The notes under the pieces: model-generated
Told to the model about the DNA's origin: nothing
The model's database searches: none
The model's input: the letters and a program-made list of their open reading frames with translations, nothing else
In this document: piece by piece, positions 16,631 through 25,112 of the stretch
Layout of the letters: every line of letters starts with the position of its first letter
Position numbering within the stretch: position 1 is the first letter of the stretch
Program-made: the position numbers and the translations under genes
Assembly (NCBI GenBank): GCA_026397915.1
Contig: JAPLTX010000024.1
Coordinates: 1-64,000, forward strand
Length of the DNA stretch: 64,000 nt
DNA from: Verrucomicrobiota bacterium
Lineage (GTDB): Bacteria; Verrucomicrobiota; Verrucomicrobiia; CAIQCK01
Direction: 5' to 3'

Positions 16631-19318
16631 ATGGACAACACGAAAGATCCGCTATCAAACGAAAACGCCGCCGAGGCGATGGAGACGCGCGACTGGTTGG
16701 AGGCGCTGGATGATGTGGTGGCCGCGCGCGGGCCGGAGCGGACGCGGCAGTTGCTGCACGCGCTGCAAATTCGTGCCCAGAAGGCCGGCGTGACGTTGCC
16801 GGTGACCTCGGAAACGCCTTACATCAACAGCATCCCCGCCAGCGTGCAACCGCCCTACCCCGGCAGCCGCAACATCGAGCGCCGCATCAAGAGCATCCTG
16901 CGCTGGAACGCGATGGCGATGGTGGTGCGCGCCAACCGCGAGAGCGCCGGCATCGGCGGCCATATCTCCAGTTACGCATCGGCGGCGACGCTGCTGGAGG
17001 TCGGTTTTAACCATTTCTTCCGCGGCCCCGATCACGAGTGCGGCGGCGACCTGATTTATTTTCAAGGCCACACCACGCCGGGCATCTACGCCCGCGCGTT
17101 CATGGAGGGCCGGCTGTCGGAAAAGCAGCTGGAGAACTTCCGCCACGAACTGCGGCCCGGCGGCGGTCTCTCGTCGTATCCGCATCCGTGGCTAATGCCG
17201 GATTTCTGGCAGTTCCCGACGGTCTCGATGGGTCTCGGCCCGTTGCAGGCGATCTATCAGGCGCGGTTCATGCGCTACCTTGAAGACCGCGGTCTGCACG
17301 AAGCCAAGGGCGCAAAGGTCTGGGCATTCGTCGGTGACGGCGAGTGCGACGAGCCGGAAACACTTGGTGCCATCTCGCTGGCCTCGCGCGAGAAGCTCGA
17401 CAACCTGATCTTTGTCATCAACTGCAACCTCCAGCGCCTCGACGGTCCGGTGCGCGGCAACGGGAAGATCATCCAGGAACTGGAGGCGGATTTCCGCGGC
17501 TCCGGCTGGAACACCATCAAGTGCATATGGGGCGGCGACTGGGACCCGCTCTTCGCCAAGGACCGCGACGGCCTGTTGGTGCAACGTTGCGGCGAAATCG
17601 TGGACGGTGAGTATCAGAAATACTCTGTCGAGGGCGGCGCCTACATCCGCAAGCATTTCTACGGCGTGGACGAGCGCCTGCTGAAGATGGTCGAGCACAT
17701 GTCCGACAACGACCTCTGGCACATGCGGCTCGGCGGCCACGACGCGGCCAAGGTTTACGCCGCCTACAAATCCGCCGTTGAAACGCAGGGTGCTCCAACA
17801 TGCATCCTCGCCCGCACGATCAAGGGCTACGGTCTCGGCGAAGCCGGCGAGGGCCGCAACATCACGCACCAGCAGAAGAAGCTCAACGACGAGGAGCTGC
17901 TGAAGTTCCGCAACCGCTTTGCGATTCCGATCTCGGACGACCAGGTGGCGAAAGCGCCGTTCTACCGACCCGCGCCGGACAGCGCGGAAATGCAATACCT
18001 GCTCGACTGCCGCCGCGCGCTCGGCGGGTTCGTGCCGCAACGGCGGACGATCACCTGCAACTTCGAGCCGCCGAAGGAGAAGTTGATGGAGGAGTTCGTC
18101 AAGGGCACCGGCGAGCGCGCGGCCTCCACGACGATGGCGTTCGTGCGGCTGCTCAGCAAACTGCTCAAGGACAAGGAACTCGGCCGCCACATCGTGCCGA
18201 TCGTGCCGGACGAGGCGCGCACATTTGGCATGGACGCGCTGTTCCGCGAGTGCGGCATCTACTCGCACGTCGGCCAGCTTTACGAGCCGGTGGACGCGGC
18301 GAGTTTCCTCTACTACAAGGAAGCGCAGGACGGCCAGATCATTGAGGAAGGCATCACCGAGGCCGGCTCGCTCTGCTCGTTTGTCGCGGCGGGGACGGCC
18401 TACTCGAACTACCGCGTGCCGGCGATTCCGTTCTTCATCTTCTATTCGATGTTCGGCCTGCAACGCGTCGGCGACCTGATCTGGGCCGCGGGCGACATGC
18501 GCTGCCGCGGCTTTCTCGTCGGCGGCACCGCCGGCCGCACGACGCTCGCCGGCGAAGGGTTGCAACATCAGGACGGCCACAGCCATCTGCTCGCCGAGCC
18601 GGTGCCAAACCTGCTCGCCTACGACCCCGCTTACAACTACGAGATCGCCACGATCGTGCAGGACGGCATCCGGCGGATGTATCGCGACAACGAGAATGTT
18701 TTCTACTACATCACCGTCGGCAACGAAGCTTACGCGCACCCGCCGATGCCCGCCGGCTCAGCCGACGGCATCCTGCGCGGGACGTATCGCTTGCGCGAAG
18801 CCGGGAGCACATCGAAGGGCAAACCAAAGCTGCATCTGCTCGGCAGCGGCTCGATTCTCAACGAAGTCATCAAAGCGCAGAAGACGCTCGCCGAGAAATA
18901 CGGCGTCACCGCCGACGTCTGGTCGGTCACGAGCTACAAGCAACTCCACCGCAACGCGCTCGAGTGCGAGCGACGGAATCTGCTGCACCCGCAGGAAACG
19001 CCGCGCGTGCCTTACGTCACCACCGCGTTCGGCGACGGCCCGCACGTTTTCGTCGCCGCGTCTGATTACGTGAAGATGCTGCCCGACTCGATCGCGCGCT
19101 GGCTGCCCGGCCCGCTCGTAGCGCTCGGCACCGACGGCTTCGGCCGCAGCGAGGACCGCGCTGCGCTGCGCGATTTCTTCGAGGTGGACTCGCGCTACGT
19201 GACGCTGGCGGCGCTGCACGCGCTGGCACGCGACGGCCACATCAAACGCGACGTGGCGCAGAAAGCGGTCAAAGAACTGGGCATCAACCCCGACAAACCA
19301 AGTCCCGTCACCGTTTGA
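16631..19318 (+). CDS. aceE: Pyruvate dehydrogenase E1 component (homodimeric type)
   Basis: The product has 895 residues, the usual length of the homodimeric E1p found in gamma-proteobacteria and others. The thiamine diphosphate motif runs from VGDGECDEPE to NCNLQRLDGP (about residues 236-270). HISSYASAATLLEVGFNHFF and GRTTLAGEGLQHQDGHSHLL (a loop carrying catalytic histidines) are diagnostic. It decarboxylates pyruvate and acetylates the lipoyl group of E2. It is the first gene of a three-gene operon with aceF 14 bp downstream and lpd next, making a complete cytoplasmic pyruvate dehydrogenase complex that yields acetyl-CoA and NADH. Confidence 0.97.
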   Translation: MDNTKDPLSNENAAEAMETRDWLEALDDVVAARGPERTRQLLHALQIRAQKAGVTLPVTSETPYINSIPASVQPPYPGSRNIERRIKSILRWNAMAMVVRANRESAGIGGHISSYASAATLLEVGFNHFFRGPDHECGGDLIYFQGHTTPGIYARAFMEGRLSEKQLENFRHELRPGGGLSSYPHPWLMPDFWQFPTVSMGLGPLQAIYQARFMRYLEDRGLHEAKGAKVWAFVGDGECDEPETLGAISLASREKLDNLIFVINCNLQRLDGPVRGNGKIIQELEADFRGSGWNTIKCIWGGDWDPLFAKDRDGLLVQRCGEIVDGEYQKYSVEGGAYIRKHFYGVDERLLKMVEHMSDNDLWHMRLGGHDAAKVYAAYKSAVETQGAPTCILARTIKGYGLGEAGEGRNITHQQKKLNDEELLKFRNRFAIPISDDQVAKAPFYRPAPDSAEMQYLLDCRRALGGFVPQRRTITCNFEPPKEKLMEEFVKGTGERAASTTMAFVRLLSKLLKDKELGRHIVPIVPDEARTFGMDALFRECGIYSHVGQLYEPVDAASFLYYKEAQDGQIIEEGITEAGSLCSFVAAGTAYSNYRVPAIPFFIFYSMFGLQRVGDLIWAAGDMRCRGFLVGGTAGRTTLAGEGLQHQDGHSHLLAEPVPNLLAYDPAYNYEIATIVQDGIRRMYRDNENVFYYITVGNEAYAHPPMPAGSADGILRGTYRLREAGSTSKGKPKLHLLGSGSILNEVIKAQKTLAEKYGVTADVWSVTSYKQLHRNALECERRNLLHPQETPRVPYVTTAFGDGPHVFVAASDYVKMLPDSIARWLPGPLVALGTDGFGRSEDRAALRDFFEVDSRYVTLAALHALARDGHIKRDVAQKAVKELGINPDKPSPVTV

Positions 19319-19332
19319 TCCGAGGAACCGAT

Positions 19333-20595
19333 ATGGCAACTGCAATCAAACTTCCCGAACTGGGCGAAGGCATCAAATCCGCCGACGTGGTGTCGGTGCT
19401 GGTGAAGCCCGGCGATGTCATCAAGAAGGACCAAGGCGTCATCGAAATCGAGAGCGAAAAAGCCAGCGCCGAAGTGCCCTCGTCCGTCGCCGGTAAGATC
19501 GTCGAGGTCCGCGTCAAGGAAGGCGACAAGATCAAGCCCGGCCAGGTGATCATCACCGTTGAGGAAGGCATCACCGCCGCCGCTGCCGCGCCAGCCAAGT
19601 CAGCCGAGCCAAAGAAACAAGCGCCTGCCGCCGCGCCGGAACCGCCGAAAGCCGCGCTGGCGACCGCCGCCGCGTCCGGCAAAGAGCCGGTGTTCGCCTC
19701 GCCATCCGTGCGGCAGTTCGCCCGCGAGATCGGCGTGGACATCCGCACCGTGCCGGGCAGCGGCCCCGCCGGACGAATCTCGCTGGATGACGTAAAGAAC
19801 CACGCGCGCAACCTCGCCGCCGGCCAAGTCGCCGCGCCCGCGTCCGCCGCTGCGCGTCCCGCCGCGACACCGTTGCCGGACTTCGCGAAGGTCGGCGAGG
19901 TCATGCGGGAGCCGATGAATGCCGTCCGTCGCGCCACCGCGGCGCACATGGCGCGGTGCTGGGCGGAGATTCCGCACGTCACGATCTTCGACCGCGCCGA
20001 CATCACCGCCGCCGAAGAGTTGCGCAAGCAATACAAGACGAAGGCCAAAGTCGGCGGCGGCAAGCTCACCATCACCGCCATCTTGTTGAAAGTCGCCGCT
20101 GCCGCGCTGAAGACGTTCCCGCGCGTCAACGCCAGCGTGGACATGGCGAAGCAGGAAACGATTCTCAAACGCTACTACCACATCGGTTGCGCTGTGGATA
20201 CGCCGCGCGGTCTCGTGGTGCCTGTCATCCGCGACGCCGACAAGAAGAGCATCCTCCAGATCGCCGCCGAACTGGCGCAACTCAGCGAGAAAGCCCGCGC
20301 CGGCAAGCTCGGCCTCAACGACATGCAAGGCGGCACATTCACCATCACCAACCTTGGCGGACTCGGCACGACGTATTTCACGCCGATCGTCAACGCACCG
20401 GAGGTGGCGATCCTCGGAGTCGGCCGTGCGGCGATGGAGTCTTCTTACGCGGAGGGTTTATGCCGGCCACGGCTGATGCTGCCGCTGTCGCTGTCGTTCG
20501 ACCACCGCGTCGTGGACGGCGCGGACGGAGCACGGTTCCTGCACTGGATCGTGGACGCGATGGAGAAACCTTTGCTGCTGGCGATGGAAGGCTAG
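19333..20595 (+). CDS. aceF: Pyruvate dehydrogenase E2, dihydrolipoyl acetyltransferase
   Basis: The product has 420 residues. One lipoyl domain (residues 1-77) has its modified lysine at Lys43 in ESEKASAEVPS. An Ala/Pro-rich linker leads to a peripheral-subunit-binding domain (about 118-155, with SVRQFAREIGVDIRTVPGSG). The acetyltransferase core follows and ends with the active-site HRVVDG and GARFLHWIVDAME. Many E2 proteins paired with AceE-type E1 have two or three lipoyl domains, so this is a short form. The ATG at 19333 is chosen because GAGGAA lies about seven bases upstream. The lpd start follows the stop by three bases. Confidence 0.96.
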   Translation: MATAIKLPELGEGIKSADVVSVLVKPGDVIKKDQGVIEIESEKASAEVPSSVAGKIVEVRVKEGDKIKPGQVIITVEEGITAAAAAPAKSAEPKKQAPAAAPEPPKAALATAAASGKEPVFASPSVRQFAREIGVDIRTVPGSGPAGRISLDDVKNHARNLAAGQVAAPASAAARPAATPLPDFAKVGEVMREPMNAVRRATAAHMARCWAEIPHVTIFDRADITAAEELRKQYKTKAKVGGGKLTITAILLKVAAAALKTFPRVNASVDMAKQETILKRYYHIGCAVDTPRGLVVPVIRDADKKSILQIAAELAQLSEKARAGKLGLNDMQGGTFTITNLGGLGTTYFTPIVNAPEVAILGVGRAAMESSYAEGLCRPRLMLPLSLSFDHRVVDGADGARFLHWIVDAMEKPLLLAMEG

Positions 20596-20598
20596 ACA

Positions 20599-22029
20599 AT
20601 GAGTGACATGTCAGACAAACGAGTCGTGGTGCTCGGTGCAGGGCCGGGCGGTTATCCGGCCGCGTTTCATGCGGCGGAATACGGGATGCAGGTGACGCTG
20701 GTGGACCCGGCGATCTCGCCCGGCGGCGTCTGCCTCTACCGCGGCTGCATCCCGTCGAAGACGCTGCTGCACATCGCCCGCGTGCTGTTCGAGTCGCGCG
20801 AAGTCGCTGAGTGGGGCGTGACGTTCGCCGAACCGCAGATTGACCTCGACAAGCTCCGCGCGTGGAAAGACCGCGTCGTGAGCCGGCTCACCGGCGGCCT
20901 CGGCTCGCAATCGAGGCGGCGGCAGGTGAATTCAATCCAAGGCTGCGGCCGATTCCTGAACGCGCGGACGATCGTCGTCGAGAAACCGGACGGCTCACAG
21001 GAACAGGTCGAGTTTGACCATGCCATCATCGCGACCGGATCGCAGCCGGCCGTCGTGCCGGGATTTCCCGTCGGCTCGCCGCGCGTGATGGATTCCACCG
21101 GTGCGCTCTTGCTGAGCGATATTCCGAAAACGCTGTTGGTGGTTGGCGGCGGTTACATTGGGCTGGAACTGGGCACCGTCTATGCTGCGCTCGGCAGTAA
21201 AGTCACCGTTGTCGAGATGGCGAAGAGCCTGCTTGCCGGCGTGGACCGCGACCTGGCGGAACCGCTGGAGCGGAGGCTTAAAGAAGTTTTTGAAGAGGTT
21301 CTGGTTGAGACGCGCGTCGCACAGATGGAAGTCAAGGACGACAGCGTGCATGTGAAACTGATCGGCCTCGACCTGCCAAACCCGGAACGCGTTTTCGACA
21401 AGGTGCTCGTCGCCGTAGGCCGCAAGCCGAACTCAAAGGACCTCGGTCTCGAAAACACCGGCGTGAAGGTAAACGCGAAAGGTTTCATCGAAACCGACCC
21501 GCAACGCCGCACCGCCGAGCCGGCGATCTTCGCCATCGGTGACGTGGCCGGCGAGCCGATGCTCGCGCACAAGGCGACGCACGAGGCGCGCGTGGCGGTG
21601 GACGCCATCGCCGGCAAGCCGACCGTCTTCGAGCCGCAGGCGATTCCGGCTGTTGTGTTCACCGACCCGGAAATCGCCTGGACCGGCCTGACGGAAACGC
21701 AGGCGCTCAACCAGAATGTTTCGCACGTTGTCGCGCGGTTTCCGTGGATCGCCTCCGGCCGCGCCACGACGCTCGGCCGCAACGAGGGCCTCACCAAACT
21801 CGTCCTCGACCCGCGCACCGAGCGCATCCTCGGCGTCGGTATCGTTGGAGTCGGCGCGGGCGAGATGATCGCCGAGGGCACGCTCGCGCTGGAAATGGGG
21901 GCGCGCGCCGGCGACCTAAAGGCGACGATCCATGCGCACCCAACGATGTCCGAGACGGTGATGGAAGCCGCCGAAGTTTTCCACGGCCAGAGCGCTCACA
22001 TCTACACACCGAAGCAGGACCGGCGGTAA
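20599..22029 (+). CDS. lpdA: Dihydrolipoyl dehydrogenase (E3)
   Basis: The product has 476 residues. The FAD-binding motif VVLGAGPGGYPAAFHAAEYG is at the N-terminus. The redox-active disulfide is in GGVCLYRGCIPSK, the NAD-binding glycine motif in VVGGGYIGLELGTVYAALGS, and the C-terminal catalytic His-Glu region in HAHPTMSETVMEAAE. It reoxidises the dihydrolipoyl group of E2 and passes electrons to NAD+. It ends the pyruvate dehydrogenase operon and converges on the polysaccharide deacetylase gene with only five bases between stops. A second Met three codons in is an alternative start. Confidence 0.96.
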   Translation: MSDMSDKRVVVLGAGPGGYPAAFHAAEYGMQVTLVDPAISPGGVCLYRGCIPSKTLLHIARVLFESREVAEWGVTFAEPQIDLDKLRAWKDRVVSRLTGGLGSQSRRRQVNSIQGCGRFLNARTIVVEKPDGSQEQVEFDHAIIATGSQPAVVPGFPVGSPRVMDSTGALLLSDIPKTLLVVGGGYIGLELGTVYAALGSKVTVVEMAKSLLAGVDRDLAEPLERRLKEVFEEVLVETRVAQMEVKDDSVHVKLIGLDLPNPERVFDKVLVAVGRKPNSKDLGLENTGVKVNAKGFIETDPQRRTAEPAIFAIGDVAGEPMLAHKATHEARVAVDAIAGKPTVFEPQAIPAVVFTDPEIAWTGLTETQALNQNVSHVVARFPWIASGRATTLGRNEGLTKLVLDPRTERILGVGIVGVGAGEMIAEGTLALEMGARAGDLKATIHAHPTMSETVMEAAEVFHGQSAHIYTPKQDRR

Positions 22030-22034
22030 AACCA

Positions 22035-22784
22035 TCAGACAGCGTCTGTCATCCGGGCGCGGCAGAGGGCGAACAGTTCCCCGTTGGTCACCCGTGTGAG
22101 TTGCTTCCGGCCCGCGACGTATTCCAGAACCCTCGCGAGCTTGTCCCAATCGCGCTGCTGGTCAATCTCCCACGTGTGGAAGAACAAGTGGGCCACGCCG
22201 CCGCGACGCTCGACGGCGGAGACGGCGTGCTGGAAGTGGATTTCCCAATCCCGTTCAGCCTTGTGCACCCGGAAGAAGTCAACAACCCCCTTGAAGTTCC
22301 CCTCCAGCAATGCGTGACGGACCTGAATCAGGGCAGAGTGGTTGTGGGTGTGAGTGCTCACGCCGCAGCGATAAGGATCACGCGGCATTTCGCTGCGATT
22401 GAAGAAACATGTCCTGGCCCCGATGAATCCCGCCTCTTTCACCCATTCCACGATACGTGCCGTGAACTTGCCTTGAGGATAGCAGAAGGCGCGGACCGGC
22501 AAGCCTGTCACATCCTCGACCCAGTGTTTGCCGTCGAGAATGTCGGCGCGAGCCTCTGCGTCCGACTTCAATGTGAGCGAAAGGTGACTGTAAGTATGGC
22601 CGCCGATTTCAAAACGCCGGGAAAGCTCCCGAACCTGCTCCTTCGTCATGACCTCGTATTCGGGATTGGTGGCGGGGATGTAGAATGTCGCCTTCAGGCC
22701 GTGTCGGTTCAGGAGTTCCGCCGCCCTCAGATCGAGCGGGTAACCGTCATCAACACTGATCGTAAGATACGCGGGCTTTTGCAT
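22035..22784 (-). CDS. Polysaccharide deacetylase (NodB/CE4-like)
   Basis: The product has 249 residues with no signal peptide. LTISVDDGYPLDLRAAELLN carries the DD metal/catalytic motif, and EIGGHTYSHLSL carries the paired histidines of the HxxxH motif. AFCYPQGKFTARIVEWVKEA and HLFFHTWEID match later family motifs. These enzymes remove N- or O-acetyl groups from glycans with a divalent metal. The lack of a secretion signal suggests an intracellular glycan or lipid-linked precursor. It is the last gene of a tight minus-strand operon, seven bases after the glycosyltransferase, consistent with building a deacetylated surface or exopolysaccharide. Confidence 0.87.
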   Translation of the reverse strand: MQKPAYLTISVDDGYPLDLRAAELLNRHGLKATFYIPATNPEYEVMTKEQVRELSRRFEIGGHTYSHLSLTLKSDAEARADILDGKHWVEDVTGLPVRAFCYPQGKFTARIVEWVKEAGFIGARTCFFNRSEMPRDPYRCGVSTHTHNHSALIQVRHALLEGNFKGVVDFFRVHKAERDWEIHFQHAVSAVERRGGVAHLFFHTWEIDQQRDWDKLARVLEYVAGRKQLTRVTNGELFALCRARMTDAV

Positions 22785-22791
22785 CGCGAGG

Positions 22792-23601
22792 TCAGGCTGC
22801 GGTCATTGTGACACGGGCTGCCGGGCTTGCCAGTGTATAAAGCGAATAGCGGAACGGCTTCTGAAGATAATGTCCTGCCAACAGCCGGCGCAGCCGGTAA
22901 TGAAGAACAATCAGCGGCCGAGCACATCGCGCCCAAGCGGGAGCGGCAGCGACAAGCCTGGCCCGCTCTTGTTTTGTGCGGGGGCCCTGCCCGAGGTTCT
23001 GTCCCGTCTCGGTGAACACAGAGGCGAATTGGCCGAGCAACTTCATCGGCACTCGCTGCTCAACAAGCTTCAGCATCCAGACCACGTCGCCAAGAGATTG
23101 GAATCCCGCGTCAAAGAACAAACCGCGTTTCTCAATCAACGACCGGCGAAAAAAAATCCCGCAACTGCTGACCGAGAGGTTGTCGCTGACCCATGTGTGG
23201 TATCGGCGCGGCACACTGGCTTGGCGGAACCGGAGACAGCCGCCGTCCCGATCAACCACCATCACGTCGCCAAAAACCACCTCCGTCTCCGGATGTTGTC
23301 GGAAACATTCTCCCACCGCCGCCAGCGCGCCGGGTAAATACTGTTCGTCGGCGTTCAGGTAAGCCAAGATCTCGCCGCTGGCCCGGCGCAAGCCCCGGTT
23401 GATGGCGTCATACATGCCAGCGTCCTTCTCAATGAACGCCTTCACGCGCGGATCAAGCGGCAACCAGTCCTGCGCGCCGTCGTCAGAGCAGGAATCCTGC
23501 ACGATGTGCTCCACCTCCACGCCCTGGTCGGCCACCGAAGCGATGCACAGCTTCAGCCAGTTGGAGCTACGAAAGCTTGGAGTGATGATCGAAAACTGCA
23601 T
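22792..23601 (-). CDS. Family 2 glycosyltransferase
   Basis: The product has 269 residues. FSIITPSFRSSNWLKLCIAS is the start of the GT-A fold, IVQDSCSDDGAQDW fits the second strand, and ILAYLNADEQYLPGALAAV carries the DxD-like NADE motif. VVFGDVMVVDRDGG and SVSSCGIFFRRSLIEKRGLF fit the acceptor side. It would transfer a sugar from a nucleotide-sugar donor; donor and acceptor are unknown. The start lies three bases after the fucosidase stop and the deacetylase follows after seven bases, so these genes form an operon. Confidence 0.88.
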   Translation of the reverse strand: MQFSIITPSFRSSNWLKLCIASVADQGVEVEHIVQDSCSDDGAQDWLPLDPRVKAFIEKDAGMYDAINRGLRRASGEILAYLNADEQYLPGALAAVGECFRQHPETEVVFGDVMVVDRDGGCLRFRQASVPRRYHTWVSDNLSVSSCGIFFRRSLIEKRGLFFDAGFQSLGDVVWMLKLVEQRVPMKLLGQFASVFTETGQNLGQGPRTKQERARLVAAAPAWARCARPLIVLHYRLRRLLAGHYLQKPFRYSLYTLASPAARVTMTAA

Positions 23602-23604
23602 CGG

Positions 23605-25056
23605 CTATGGCTGTTTGAACAAACCAAACTCCGAGATCGCCAGGCAAACCGGCGACTTGGTGATGCGCAGGCGGAGCTTGGTAGTTGTCACTGGCGCGAA
23701 GCGGAGCAGGCGCTGCGGGCCGATGCTCGTGGCCTTGGCAAACTCCTGCCATGCGCCGTCCTTCCACAGGTCGAGTGCAAACTCTTCGACGCGTTGACCG
23801 AGCCGGATTTCCTCGGCGATCTTCGCCACGTCAAATGTCACGGGTTTCTTCCACTCCAGCGTGAGTTCCGGCGTCGTCACGTTGTCGTCAGTGCTCCAAT
23901 AGGTCGTGAACTTGCTGTCCATCAGTTTGGCCGGCCCGAATGCCTTGTCACCGCCGCGGACGTTGCTTGCCGTGAGCTTCGCGCCGCGCGCGAGGTTTCC
24001 GGCAAAGGTCTTATCGAGGACACGCCGCATCTCGCGCAGCGATTTCACGTCATTCTCGTGGATGATGCCGCGCCGGTCCGGCGGAAGATTGAGGATGAGG
24101 TTCGCGCCACGGCCGACCGACTCGAAATAAATCTTCACCAACTGCTCCGGCGTCTTCACCTTCGCGTCTTCCTTCTCGTGATAGAACCAACCAGGCCGAA
24201 TGGAAACATCCACCTCCGCCGGCAACCAGTCCTTGCCATCGCGCTGACCCACGTTGAGCAGCTTCGGGTCGGCGTGGCCGGGCAGCAGGCCCTCGCGCGT
24301 CATCGCCGCCCAGCAGGTCTCGCCAGCGAAGCCGCGCTCGTTGCCGACCCAGCGCACGTCCGGGCCGCCGTCGCTGAACATGCAGGCGAACGGTTGCAGT
24401 TTGCGCACGATCTTCCAGGTGTTGTCCCAGTCGTAGTAGGTGCGGTTGTCTATCTTGCGCTTCTCCCGCGCGCCGCCGTAGTAGCCGTCGCCACCGTTGG
24501 CGCCGTCGAACCACATCTCAAAAACCTCGCCGTAGTTCGTCAGCAGCTCCTGGAGTTGGTTGCGGTAGTAGGTGATGTAGGCGGGCGTGGCGTAGTCCTT
24601 GTGGTTGCGGTCCCACGGCGAGAGATAGACGCCAAACTTCAACCCCTGCCGTCGGCACGCAGCGGAAATCTCCTTCACCATGTCGCCCTTGCCGTCGCGC
24701 CACGGACTTTTCTTCACCGAATGTTCCGTGAACGCCGACGGCCAGAGGCAGAAACCGTCGTGATGTTTGCAGGTGAGCACCAAGCCGCGCATGCCGGCTT
24801 CTTTCGCTGTGCGCGCGATCTGGTTGGCGTCGAACGCAGTCGGGGCGAAAACCGTTTCGGGTTCGTCGCCGTAGCCCCACTCCTTGTCGGTGAATGTGTT
24901 CACCGTGAAGTGGATGAAGCAGTAGAACTGCAACTGGTGCCAACGGAGTTGCCGCTCGCTGGGCACGGGGCCGAAGGGTTTGGGCGGTTCGGTGGCGGTA
25001 GCGGTAGCGGTAGCCAGAAATGTGAGCATCGTCAGCAAGGAGGCAAACGTTTTCAT
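23605..25056 (-). CDS. Secreted alpha-L-fucosidase (GH29) with C-terminal F5/8-type C-like domain
   Basis: The product has 483 residues. A signal peptide containing an Ala-Thr repeat (TATATATE) is followed by the GH29 barrel: LQFYCFIHFTVNTFTDKEWG, LVLTCKHHDGFCLWPSAFTE, and EMWFDGANGGDGYYGG, where Asp184 is the expected nucleophile. GRGANLILNLPPDRRG is also typical. The last 130 residues (NVRGGDKAFGPAKLMDSKFT, TYWSTDDN) look like a discoidin/F5-8C carbohydrate-binding module. It would release terminal fucose outside the cytoplasm. It is the first gene of the operon with the glycosyltransferase and deacetylase, an unusual pairing of degradative and biosynthetic functions. Confidence 0.9.
   Translation of the reverse strand: MKTFASLLTMLTFLATATATATEPPKPFGPVPSERQLRWHQLQFYCFIHFTVNTFTDKEWGYGDEPETVFAPTAFDANQIARTAKEAGMRGLVLTCKHHDGFCLWPSAFTEHSVKKSPWRDGKGDMVKEISAACRRQGLKFGVYLSPWDRNHKDYATPAYITYYRNQLQELLTNYGEVFEMWFDGANGGDGYYGGAREKRKIDNRTYYDWDNTWKIVRKLQPFACMFSDGGPDVRWVGNERGFAGETCWAAMTREGLLPGHADPKLLNVGQRDGKDWLPAEVDVSIRPGWFYHEKEDAKVKTPEQLVKIYFESVGRGANLILNLPPDRRGIIHENDVKSLREMRRVLDKTFAGNLARGAKLTASNVRGGDKAFGPAKLMDSKFTTYWSTDDNVTTPELTLEWKKPVTFDVAKIAEEIRLGQRVEEFALDLWKDGAWQEFAKATSIGPQRLLRFAPVTTTKLRLRITKSPVCLAISEFGLFKQP
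24991..25014. repeat. Hexanucleotide microsatellite inside the fucosidase signal peptide
   Basis: Four tandem hexamers (GGTGGC then three GGTAGC on the plus strand) encode the alternating Ala-Thr stretch at the end of the GH29 signal peptide. Gain or loss of a unit adds or removes two codons without shifting frame, so it would change signal-peptide length rather than switch the gene off. Confidence 0.7.
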
Positions 25057-25112
25057 GGCGCGATGTTAACCGCAGGACGAAACCGCCGCCAGCGCAAGTT
25101 TTTGCCACCCAC

